A DNA stretch of 64,000 nucleotides from contig NZ_FYEB01000019.1 in the NCBI RefSeq assembly GCF_900187445.1, positions 30,494 to 94,493 on the forward strand, written 5' to 3'. The notes beneath the pieces are model-generated. The model was not told the DNA's origin. It was given only the letters and a program-made list of their open reading frames with translations, and ran no database searches. The position numbers were made by a program, and so were the translations under genes. Positions within the stretch are counted from its first letter, which is position 1; each line of letters opens with the position of its first letter. Below, piece by piece: positions 8,051 through 14,861 of the stretch. The DNA comes from Pseudomonas sp. Irchel s3b2. Lineage in GTDB: Bacteria; Pseudomonadota; Gammaproteobacteria; Pseudomonadales; Pseudomonadaceae.

Positions 8051-8968
8051 ATGAGTGAACGCAAGGCGCTGTTGATTCTGCATGGCAAGCAGGCACTCAA
8101 TGAGGAGGTCCGTGCAGCCGTCGAAGGCAAGCGCCAGCAGGGCTGGGAACTGGCTGTTCGACTGACCTGGGAGGCCGGTGATGCACAGCGGTTGGTGGAG
8201 GAAGCGCTGACGTCAGGTTATATGCAGCTGATTGCCGGCGGCGGTGATGGGACCTTGCGTGATATTGCCGAAGCCATGGCGGCGCATTCGACGCAGGCCA
8301 GTCTGGTGCTTTTGCCCTTGGGCACCGCCAACGATTTTGCTCGCGCTGCCGGTGTGCCTCTGGAGCCCGCCCAGGCGTTGGATCTTCTGGAGGCTGCCCC
8401 TCGAGCCATCGATCTGGGAGAAGTCGGCGGGCAGCTTTTCCTGAATATGGCCACCGGCGGCTTTGGCAGTCAAGTCACGGCCAATACCTCCGAGGATCTG
8501 AAAAAAATTCTCGGAGGCGCCGCTTATCTCTTCACGGGTTTATCGCGCTTCAGTGAGTTGCACGCGGCCTATGGCGAGTTGCAGGGGCCGGATTTTCACT
8601 GGCGCGGCGAATTGTTGGCATTGGGCATTGGCAATGGCCGTCAGGCTGGCGGTGGTCATGTGTTGTGCCCACAGGCGTTGGCTGACGATGGCCTGCTGGA
8701 TATCAGCATTTTGCCCGCGCCACAGGAAGTGGTCAGTACCTTGAAAGACCTGCTGACCGATGGCTTCGGAATCGACAACATGTTTGTGCGAGCTCGCTTG
8801 CCATGGGTCGAGATCAAAGTCTCGGAGGGGCTTTATATCAACCTTGATGGTGAACCTCTGGAGGGCGATAGTCTGCGTTTCTCGGCGCGTCCGGCGGCAT
8901 TGCGTGTGCATTTGCCCGAGGGCTCGCCGCTGCTGAGCGTCTCGCACCCGGCTAATCGTCCAGACTGA
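8051..8968 (+). CDS. yegS: YegS-like lipid kinase (diacylglycerol kinase catalytic fold)
   Basis: 305 residues. It phosphorylates a lipid such as phosphatidylglycerol or diacylglycerol (known for E. coli YegS). The nucleotide-binding glycine motif LIAGGGDGTLRDIAEAM lies near residue 62, followed by LPLGTANDFARA. NMATGGFG and NLDGEPLEG complete the family pattern. The ATG at 8051 is preferred over 8036 because GGGAG stands 8 bases before it. The 3' end overlaps the convergent response-regulator gene by 17 bases. Confidence 0.9.
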   Translation: MSERKALLILHGKQALNEEVRAAVEGKRQQGWELAVRLTWEAGDAQRLVEEALTSGYMQLIAGGGDGTLRDIAEAMAAHSTQASLVLLPLGTANDFARAAGVPLEPAQALDLLEAAPRAIDLGEVGGQLFLNMATGGFGSQVTANTSEDLKKILGGAAYLFTGLSRFSELHAAYGELQGPDFHWRGELLALGIGNGRQAGGGHVLCPQALADDGLLDISILPAPQEVVSTLKDLLTDGFGIDNMFVRARLPWVEIKVSEGLYINLDGEPLEGDSLRFSARPAALRVHLPEGSPLLSVSHPANRPD

Positions 8969-9611
8969 TGATTTGCTCGCGCACGGCGAACAGCACCAGG
9001 CCGGCCACATCGTAGATCTGCAAGCGTTTCATTATCTGCGAGCGGTGGGTTTCGACGGTCTTGATGCTCAGGCCCAGGCCATTGGCGATTTCCCGGGTGG
9101 ATTTTCCGCGGACAATCAGTCGCAGGATTTCCAGCTGACGTGCCGTCAGGTTGTGCGAATCCTGGGTTTGCGCCTGATTTTTCTGGTGTCGGGTCAGCGC
9201 CTGGTTGATGACGGTATGAGCAATGGCCGGGCTCAGGTAGCGTTCGTTATTGCGCAAGGCATCCAGGGCATGCTCGAGTTCGCTGGCCGTGGTGTCCTTG
9301 AGCAGGTAGCCATGAGCCCCTGATTCCAGTGCCTGCATGATGAGCGTCGGGTCGGAGTGCATCGACAGGATGAGCACTTTGCACTGCGGGCGTACTCTTT
9401 TGAGTCGCTGCAAGGCTTCAAGGCCACCGGTTTGCTTCATGGAAATATCCAGCAGAATGATGTCCGGGGATAGCTGCTCGACCATCTCGACCAACTGCGA
9501 GCCATCATTGGCCTCCCCGATTACCGCATAACCGGGAATATCCAGCACCAGAGCGCGCACGCCAGCCCTGATAAGCGAGTGGTCGTCCACCAGAAGTAAG
9601 TTACAAGTCAA
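8952..9611 (-). CDS. NarL/FixJ-family response regulator
   Basis: 219 residues. Receiver domain at residues 1-120 (acidic pocket DDH near residue 9, phospho-acceptor in IILLDISM near residue 55, lysine in LLKDTT near residue 105). A LuxR-type helix-turn-helix follows at about 150-210 (LTARQLEILRLIVRGKSTREIANGLGLS, KTVETHRSQIMKRL). The start is TTG and overlaps the TGA stop of the upstream kinase gene as TTGA, with AAGG upstream; no nearer ATG preserves the receiver. Partner is the histidine kinase directly upstream. Target genes are unknown. Confidence 0.92.
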   Translation of the reverse strand: MTCNLLLVDDHSLIRAGVRALVLDIPGYAVIGEANDGSQLVEMVEQLSPDIILLDISMKQTGGLEALQRLKRVRPQCKVLILSMHSDPTLIMQALESGAHGYLLKDTTASELEHALDALRNNERYLSPAIAHTVINQALTRHQKNQAQTQDSHNLTARQLEILRLIVRGKSTREIANGLGLSIKTVETHRSQIMKRLQIYDVAGLVLFAVREQIISLDD

Positions 9612-10516
9612 TGCATAACCTTATTCGTACTGGCCCGTTCCAGCGCACGCGGCGCCCAGGGGAAGAGTGCTTCTATTTGAGTGCCTTTGCCCGGTTCGCT
9701 GGTCACGGTCAGTGTGCCACCCAACTGATCGATCCGTTCCGACATCCCGGCCATTCCGCATTGCCCCTCGCGTGCGGGATCTGCCGCGGGCGAGAAACCC
9801 AGACCGTCATCGCTGATCAACAGCGTCAGGCCCTGGGGCAGGCGTTGCAGGCGGACCAACAGATTACTGGCCTCGGCGTGACGCAGTATATTGGTAATCG
9901 CTTCTTGAGTGATTCGAAAAGCCGCCACTGCCATTTCCTCCGGAATGCCTGTCAAGCGTTGATGGCATTCCAGGCTCCAGTGCACGGAGGTATTGGCCAG
10001 GGTCCTGAGCAAATGCGCACGCAAACTGGCTTCCAGCCCGAGACTGGCCAGTTGCCGCGGATTCAGGATGGCCGAAACGTCACGAACCTTGGTCAGGGTT
10101 TCGTCCAGCGTATCGCAGAGTACCGAACACTGCCCTTGCAGTTCTTCGGGCAATCGTCGTTTGAGCCATTCACTTTGAAGTTTGGCGGCGGTCAGCAATT
10201 GACCGATGTCATCATGCAGCTCACGACTGAGCCGGTGGCGTTCGTTTTCCTGCACTTGCAGCAGACGGTCAGCCAGTTCTTGAGGTTGAAACTTTATCGA
10301 TTTGCGCGAGAGGCGATGTCCCACCCAGACACAGGTCAGCGCCGCACTATTGAGTACCAGCAAACTCACCGGCAGAGGCATGGACAGGCTGTAGACCAGC
10401 AGGCTGCCGAGCGCCGAGCAGACGCACAGTAAAAGCGTGAACCGGCGCGCGTTTTTTCGGGAAGGTGGCCACAGGGTAATTGACTTGAGGCTGGCGTACA
10501 TAGCGGATGGAGCCAA
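9608..10516 (-). CDS. Sensor histidine kinase of the HisKA_3 (NarX/DegS) type
   Basis: 302 residues. Two close membrane helices at about 26-70 (LLLCVCSALGSLLVYSL, VSLLVLNSAALTCVWVG) leave almost no periplasmic domain. Residues about 85-150 are the dimerisation and phospho-acceptor domain (ENERHRLSRELHDDIGQ, His in RELHDDIG). The ATPase domain has ITQEAITNILRHAEAS and ISDDGLGFSP. The small input domain suggests sensing within the membrane or by a partner. ATG codons at 10516 and 10501 are both possible. Gene pair with the response regulator, 4-base overlap. Confidence 0.9.
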   Translation of the reverse strand: MAPSAMYASLKSITLWPPSRKNARRFTLLLCVCSALGSLLVYSLSMPLPVSLLVLNSAALTCVWVGHRLSRKSIKFQPQELADRLLQVQENERHRLSRELHDDIGQLLTAAKLQSEWLKRRLPEELQGQCSVLCDTLDETLTKVRDVSAILNPRQLASLGLEASLRAHLLRTLANTSVHWSLECHQRLTGIPEEMAVAAFRITQEAITNILRHAEASNLLVRLQRLPQGLTLLISDDGLGFSPAADPAREGQCGMAGMSERIDQLGGTLTVTSEPGKGTQIEALFPWAPRALERASTNKVMH

Positions 10517-10978
10517 TGGATGTTCGCTGCGGGCAGACCGGCCATAAGGGCTGACGGGTCTCTGGGTGGAAATCTGTTGTATGAAGGCGCCTTCAATGGC
10601 TGTGTGCAGTACTCGAAATTACAGCCTTCAATGTGCTCGTCTGGAATCACTCTGTCATTAATTGACGTCAATTAACGGTCGGCATACTACCACTTAAGAT
10701 ACCGTTGGTCGCGTTCGGTATATAGCGCCATACAGACAGGAAATATAGTTTTTGGACAATAGTTCCATAATGGAAAAACCCTTGATTTTTGTCGTGGAAA
10801 GAATCGATTGCCGGGCATTTTGTTTTTATTGACAGGCACTAGCTGAAGTCGAGTCAGGGGGAATTATTTGTTTCGAGCTATCGTTGACTGGTATGAAATA
10901 TTCAATTGCGACGAGCGCATCAAATTACGGCGGGCGTCATGGCAATAAAAAGCGCATTACGGATAGAAGCTGGTGATT
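10517..10978. other. Intergenic region with palindrome
   Basis: 462 bases without a supportable gene. It is AT-richer than the flanks and must contain the promoter of the kinase/regulator pair. Its main feature is the perfect 18-bp palindrome at 10658-10675, listed separately. The right 200 bases show nothing else I can name. Confidence 0.5.
10658..10675. promoter_or_regulatory. Perfect 18-bp palindrome, candidate operator
   Basis: TTAATTGACGTCAATTAA is identical to its own reverse complement. It stands about 140-155 bases upstream of the histidine-kinase start. There is no T-run, so it is not a terminator. Its AT-rich dyad form suits a dimeric DNA-binding protein such as a TetR, MarR or NarL-type regulator. 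The binding protein is unknown. Confidence 0.5.
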
Positions 10979-11449
10979 TTAAGCTGGTCGTTCCGAGAAC
11001 GAAACGAACCTGAACGGTCTGGAGTCGCTGAGCGGCTGAAACTGACTTTGCCCCACTTGAAACGCAAACGCTTCAATTAGCGACGTCTGTTCACTGTCAT
11101 CGAGACCGAGTTGGCCGGTAGTCTGATCGATGAGTTCGAGTTGCCAGGCCATTAATGTGAAGCAGTCCTTGAGTGCATCCAGGGCTTGATCGTGCAGGTC
11201 CATGCGTTTCTGCGCGCGGCTCAGCAATCCATGGATATGCAGCGAGAACTCCGAGACCGACGCCAATGCCAGGGCATCGGCCTTGCTGGACAGCTTGAGA
11301 AGGGTGCTGAGCATGCAATCGATGGCGTCTTTGTCATTGCTGATCAGTTGCAAATGACTCAGGCACTCCTCGGATTTGGCCAAGAGTGTTTCAGCCTCGA
11401 CGAGAAACTCTGGAAATCGTAGAGCCCATTCTTTGGTGTCGTTCGGCAT
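10979..11449 (-). CDS. Degenerate Hpt/CheA-P1-like protein, unknown function
   Basis: 156 residues, almost entirely helical, no signal peptide. The ATG at 11449 has GGAG six bases upstream; a GTG at 11461 is less likely. The central part (LLKLSSKADALALASVSEFSLHIHGLLSRAQKRM) resembles the second and third helices of histidine phosphotransfer domains. In those domains the motif reads xxHxLKGxAxxLGLxxV. The phospho-accepting histidine is replaced here. If the resemblance is right it is a non-phosphorylated Hpt relative, possibly a binding partner of a chemotaxis or two-component receiver. It is divergent from cheV, which fits but does not prove this. Confidence 0.65.
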   Translation of the reverse strand: MPNDTKEWALRFPEFLVEAETLLAKSEECLSHLQLISNDKDAIDCMLSTLLKLSSKADALALASVSEFSLHIHGLLSRAQKRMDLHDQALDALKDCFTLMAWQLELIDQTTGQLGLDDSEQTSLIEAFAFQVGQSQFQPLSDSRPFRFVSFSERPA

Positions 11450-11903
11450 ATTTATCTCCACAACGTCATGTCAGATAAGGGAATGTCGTGTGTGCCGATG
11501 GGAACCCTACGTGTCCCGGCGCCGCCACGCTTTTGTGAGATCGTGCTCTGGCAGGTTTGAGTGCCGACAAGGAACTCGAGAGGGTGGATGCCTGCGATCG
11601 CACACAAAAGCCTGACTCCGTTCATGCACTGAGAATGGCGTCACATTAATGGCTATTGGATATTGCGAATATCAGGTTGGGCCTGATTGTTACTAGGGGA
11701 ATCCCTTACGCAGGGGAACCTAACGTGCAAACCGAGGTCGCGCGGCAGGGAATGAAGCAGATGAAAATCACGGAGCCAGTAAAGCATGATGCTAATGTGA
11801 CATCAATGTTGGTCTTGGCATTTTGTCTGGGAGTCAAGATCCGGTAAAAACAGCCGATAACTCCCTTTAGTGAATTCATCAGAACAAGCCCAGGAGTCAT
11901 TAA
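11450..11903. other. Intergenic region upstream of cheV
   Basis: 454 bases separating the Hpt-like gene from cheV. The right end carries the FliA-type promoter listed separately (11834-11860) and the cheV ribosome-binding site (AGGAG near 11891). The remaining part contains only short open frames without ribosome-binding sites; I see no gene in it. Confidence 0.55.
11834..11860 (+). promoter_or_regulatory. FliA (sigma-28) promoter of cheV
   Basis: TCAAGATC, 11 bases, then GCCGATAA. This matches the flagellar sigma-28 pattern TAAAGTTT-N11-GCCGATAA, with a perfect -10 element and TCAAG, a common Pseudomonas -35 form. It ends 43 bases upstream of the cheV ATG, so cheV should be expressed with late flagellar and chemotaxis genes. 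Confidence 0.8.
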
Positions 11904-12839
11904 ATGGCCAGCATTCTCGACACGGTAGACCAACGCACGCAACTGGTGGGTGAGAATCGCCTGGAAATTCTCATGTTTCGGCTGGCCGGACGGCAATTGT
12001 TCGCGATCAATGTCTTCAAGGTCCAGGAAGTGCTGCAGCTGCCGAAGCTGACCCTGATGCCGCAGCGCCATCCCTTTGTTTGCGGTGTGGTCAACCTGCG
12101 TGGCCAGACGTTGCCGGTGATCGACTTGTCTCAGGCCATCGGTATGCGCCCGCTGGTGCCAAGCCCCACCAGTACCATCATCGTCACCGAGTACAACCGC
12201 TCGGTGCAGGCGTTTTTGGTCGGCGGCGTGGACCGCATTGTCAACATGAACTGGGAGGCCATTTTGCCGCCGCCGACCAGTGCCGGTCGCCAGCATTATC
12301 TGACCGCCATCAGCAAGGTCGATGACCAGTTGGTGGAAATCATCGACGTTGAAAAAGTCCTGGCCGAAATCGTTCCGTACAACGCCAAGGTATCGCGCGA
12401 CAAACTCGACGATCCGGTTCTGGAGCGCGCCCGTGGTCGTGAGGTGCTGCTGGTGGATGACTCGAACGTTGCCCTGTCGCAATTGCGCGACACCTTGGGT
12501 CAACTGGGCGTGAAGATGCACATCGCCAGCGATGGCTTGAAGGCGTTGAACATGCTCAAGGCCTGGGCCGATACGGGTGAAGTCATGACCGACAAGCTTC
12601 TGATGATCTTCACCGATGCGGAAATGCCGGAGATGGACGGCTATCGCCTGACCACCGAAATCCGCAACGACCCCCGTTTGCGCGGCCTTTATGTGGTCTT
12701 GCACACCTCGCTGTCGGGCAGCTTCAACGACTCGATGGTCAAGAAGGTCGGCTGCGACAACTTCCTCTCCAAGTTCCAGCCCGACAAACTCGTCGACGTG
12801 GTGCGCCAGCGCTTGATGCTGGACGCAGTGCCTGCCTGA
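11904..12839 (+). CDS. cheV: Chemotaxis protein CheV
   Basis: 311 residues: a CheW-like coupling domain (about 20-165, NRLEILMFRLAGRQLFAINVFKV and FVCGVVNLRGQTLPVIDLS) followed by a receiver domain (about 180-305). The receiver's acidic pair is in LLVDDSN, the phospho-acceptor Asp in MIFTDAEMPEMDG, and the conserved Lys in FLSKFQPD. CheV couples chemoreceptors to CheA and may act as a phosphate sink. It is a single-gene unit with its own FliA-type promoter and is followed by a REP hairpin. Confidence 0.95.
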   Translation: MASILDTVDQRTQLVGENRLEILMFRLAGRQLFAINVFKVQEVLQLPKLTLMPQRHPFVCGVVNLRGQTLPVIDLSQAIGMRPLVPSPTSTIIVTEYNRSVQAFLVGGVDRIVNMNWEAILPPPTSAGRQHYLTAISKVDDQLVEIIDVEKVLAEIVPYNAKVSRDKLDDPVLERARGREVLLVDDSNVALSQLRDTLGQLGVKMHIASDGLKALNMLKAWADTGEVMTDKLLMIFTDAEMPEMDGYRLTTEIRNDPRLRGLYVVLHTSLSGSFNDSMVKKVGCDNFLSKFQPDKLVDVVRQRLMLDAVPA

Positions 12840-12848
12840 AATGGGTAT

Positions 12849-12914
12849 GTAGGAGCCAGGCTTGCCGGCGAAGGCGTCCTTAAGAGCGCCTTCGCCGGCA
12901 AGCCTGGCTCCTAC
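12849..12914. repeat. REP hairpin
   Basis: GTAGGAGCCAGGCTTGCCGG and its reverse complement face each other around a short centre, giving a long imperfect stem. The sequence is a variant of the REP unit found repeatedly in this window (GTAGGAGCGAGGCTTGCCCG). It is placed after cheV and may act as a transcript 3' end. Confidence 0.85.
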
Positions 12915-13001
12915 GAAAAGCGGGCAAGCGCTCTCAACAGGTCTTTGATTCGGTAATCAAGCTCGTATAGGGTGGCGTTTTTATCCACCAGGGAGTTGGC
13001 C

Positions 13002-13808
13002 ATGCTGCGTCTGAGCGCGCTTTATCGTTTTCCGTTGAAATCCGGCAAGGGCGAGACCCTCAATCAGGTCAGCCTGGACAAACTGGGACTGGATGGCGAT
13101 CGACGCTGGATGCTGGTGGACGAAGCCAGTGGGCGCTTTCTGACCCAACGCGCGGTCGCGAAAATGAGTCAGCTGTCGGCGTTGTGGAATGCCGACGGCG
13201 GCTTGACCCTCAGTGCTCCGGACTATTCACCGATCGATATTGCGTTGCCTGATAGCGATGCCGATCTGCGCGGCGTGACCATCTGGCGCGACACCTTGCG
13301 TGTTCCCGATGCGGGCGATGCGGCGGGTGCCTGGGTCAGTGAGTTCATCGGCAAGCCGACGCGCCTGGTGCAAGTGCCGCTTGATCGCGCGCGAACCACC
13401 CAGGCCGGCTATGGCAAGGACGATGATCAGGTGGCTTTTGCCGACGGCTTTCCGTTGTTGCTGATTGGTCAGGCGTCGCTGGAAGACTTGTCGAGCAAGG
13501 TCGGGCGACCACTGGAAATGTTGCGCTTCCGGCCCAATCTGGTGATCGAGGGCAGTGAAGCGTATGCCGAAGATAGCTGGAAGCGCATTCGCATTGGCGA
13601 TGTCGAGTTCCGTGTGGTCAAGTCCTGTTCACGCTGCATTCTGACCACCATCGACCCGCAGACCGGCGAACGCAGCGAAGATCGTGAACCGCTGGCCACA
13701 TTGCAGAAATACCGCACAGAGGCCGACGGCGCGATGTTTGGACAGAATCTGGTCAACGACGGTAACGGCCGCCTGGAAGTCGGTATGTCGGTGACGATCC
13801 TCGAATAA
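13002..13808 (+). CDS. MOSC domain-containing protein (YcbX/mARC-like)
   Basis: 268 residues from ATG 13002, which has GGGAG 7 bases upstream. An N-terminal MOSC beta-barrel (LSALYRFPLKSGKGETLNQ, GLDGDRRWMLVDEA) precedes the MOSC core. The conserved cysteine lies in VKSCSRCILTTIDPQTGE near residue 210. Proteins of this class bind molybdenum cofactor through that cysteine and reduce N-hydroxylated compounds in E. coli (YcbX). The Moco genes 6 kb away supply the cofactor pathway but are not in an operon with it. Confidence 0.88.
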   Translation: MLRLSALYRFPLKSGKGETLNQVSLDKLGLDGDRRWMLVDEASGRFLTQRAVAKMSQLSALWNADGGLTLSAPDYSPIDIALPDSDADLRGVTIWRDTLRVPDAGDAAGAWVSEFIGKPTRLVQVPLDRARTTQAGYGKDDDQVAFADGFPLLLIGQASLEDLSSKVGRPLEMLRFRPNLVIEGSEAYAEDSWKRIRIGDVEFRVVKSCSRCILTTIDPQTGERSEDREPLATLQKYRTEADGAMFGQNLVNDGNGRLEVGMSVTILE

Positions 13809-13823
13809 AAGCCCTTCAAAATG

Positions 13824-13860
13824 AAAAAATGCCCGTGTCCTTGGACACGGGCATTTTTTT
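13824..13860. terminator. Bidirectional Rho-independent terminator
   Basis: AAAATGCCCGTGTCC, a 2-base loop, and GGACACGGGCATTTTTTT: an 11-bp stem with A and T runs on both sides. It lies between the convergent MOSC and ppnP genes. Confidence 0.95.
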
Positions 13861-13882
13861 GTCGCAGTGAACACCCAGGGAT

Positions 13883-14167
13883 TTAGCCGCGGTATTCGCA
13901 CAGGTAAGCGGTGTCGACAGCCACTTTCAGCTGGAACTTGCTGTTGGCGGGCACATTGAACTGGCTGCCGGCGGCGAAGGTTTCCCAGTTGTCACTGTCA
14001 GGCAGTTTGACGGTCAGGGCGCCGGACACCACGTGCATGATTTCACGCTGGGCAGTGCCGAATTCGTATTCGCCCGGTGCCATGACGCCGATGGTCGCCG
14101 GACCTTCAGCGGTACCAAAGGCGATCGACTTGACGGTGCCGTCGAAGTACTCGTTGACTTTAAACAT
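13883..14167 (-). CDS. ppnP: Pyrimidine/purine nucleoside phosphorylase PpnP
   Basis: 94-residue cupin-fold protein (formerly YaiE/DUF1255) that phosphorolyses several nucleosides. It starts MFKVNEYFDGTVKSIAF and contains MAPGEYEFGTAQREIMHVVSG and NVPANSKFQLKV, all family hallmarks. A long in-frame extension upstream to 14659 runs antisense to the exonuclease gene and is not translated sequence in my reading. The ATG at 14167 has a GGAACCG-type ribosome-binding region. Confidence 0.93.
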   Translation of the reverse strand: MFKVNEYFDGTVKSIAFGTAEGPATIGVMAPGEYEFGTAQREIMHVVSGALTVKLPDSDNWETFAAGSQFNVPANSKFQLKVAVDTAYLCEYRG

Positions 14168-14241
14168 GGGCGGTTCCTCGAAAAGGGCTAAAAAGGGCCG
14201 GCCAGTATGCACAAGGTGTCGAGAGGCGTCACCTCCTGCAC

Positions 14242-14790
14242 TCAAGGATTGGCGGGGAAAATCAGCGGTAACAAACGCGCAGTATTGCGCGCGTCTTCCA
14301 GTGCCCGATGCTGCTGACCGTTGAACTGCAGGCCCGCCAGTTGCAAGGCTCCATTGAGGTTCAGCGGGCGCTCGAGCCGACAAGCCTTGGCGAAGCGTTG
14401 CTTGAGGTTCATGTGCGGCACCCGGCTCAGGGCGCTGTCGAGTCGCAGACGCTGCCAGTCCTGAAGCAGTTGTTTGCGGTCGTAATCGCCCCAACTGGCC
14501 CAGCCTTCCAGCCCCGCGTGATGTTGGCCGAGCCAGCGTTCGAACAACGGCCAGACGTCGGTGAGCGGCTGTGCGACATCGATATTGGCCTGGGTGATGT
14601 GGGTCAGTTCCCGGCAAAAAGGCGTCAGCAAGGGCCGGCGCAACGGGCGCACGAAGCACTGGAAGTGATCCAGTTCCTGGCCCTTGCGGTCCACGAGGGT
14701 GGCACCGATTTCGATGATTTCCATTTCCGTTACTGGCCAGCCACCCTCATCGGTGGTGGCTTCCAGATCAATGACCAACCAGTGAGGCAT
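14242..14790 (-). CDS. DEDDh-type 3'-5' exonuclease
   Basis: 182 residues with the RNase T/DnaQ exonuclease fold. ExoI is VIDLEATTDEGG (Asp, Glu near residues 7-9), ExoII is in SWGDYDRKQL, and ExoIII is QHRALEDARNTARL with the catalytic His and Asp. It resembles ERI1/KapD-like stand-alone exonucleases acting on RNA or short DNA. A TTG further upstream (14838) is in frame but has no support. Located downstream of atuF, 71 bases away, possibly read from the same transcript. Confidence 0.88.
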   Translation of the reverse strand: MPHWLVIDLEATTDEGGWPVTEMEIIEIGATLVDRKGQELDHFQCFVRPLRRPLLTPFCRELTHITQANIDVAQPLTDVWPLFERWLGQHHAGLEGWASWGDYDRKQLLQDWQRLRLDSALSRVPHMNLKQRFAKACRLERPLNLNGALQLAGLQFNGQQHRALEDARNTARLLPLIFPANP

Positions 14791-14861
14791 CGCAGGGTTC
14801 CTGGTATCCGCGTCCTGATAGGGCTTGAGCGTAGCCAAACCCGGCGGATCCGCCTAGCGGC

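Noticed and set aside
12849..12914. CRISPR or phage-type repeat array for the recurring GGCAAGCCT-type units
   Set aside because: Copies are scattered singly or as inverted pairs between genes with no regular spacers and no cas genes; they are REP elements.
14168..14659. Apparent 5' extension of ppnP to 258 codons
   Set aside because: The extension runs in the frame opposite the DEDDh exonuclease gene and is Arg/Pro/Ala rich; the known PpnP protein is about 94 residues.
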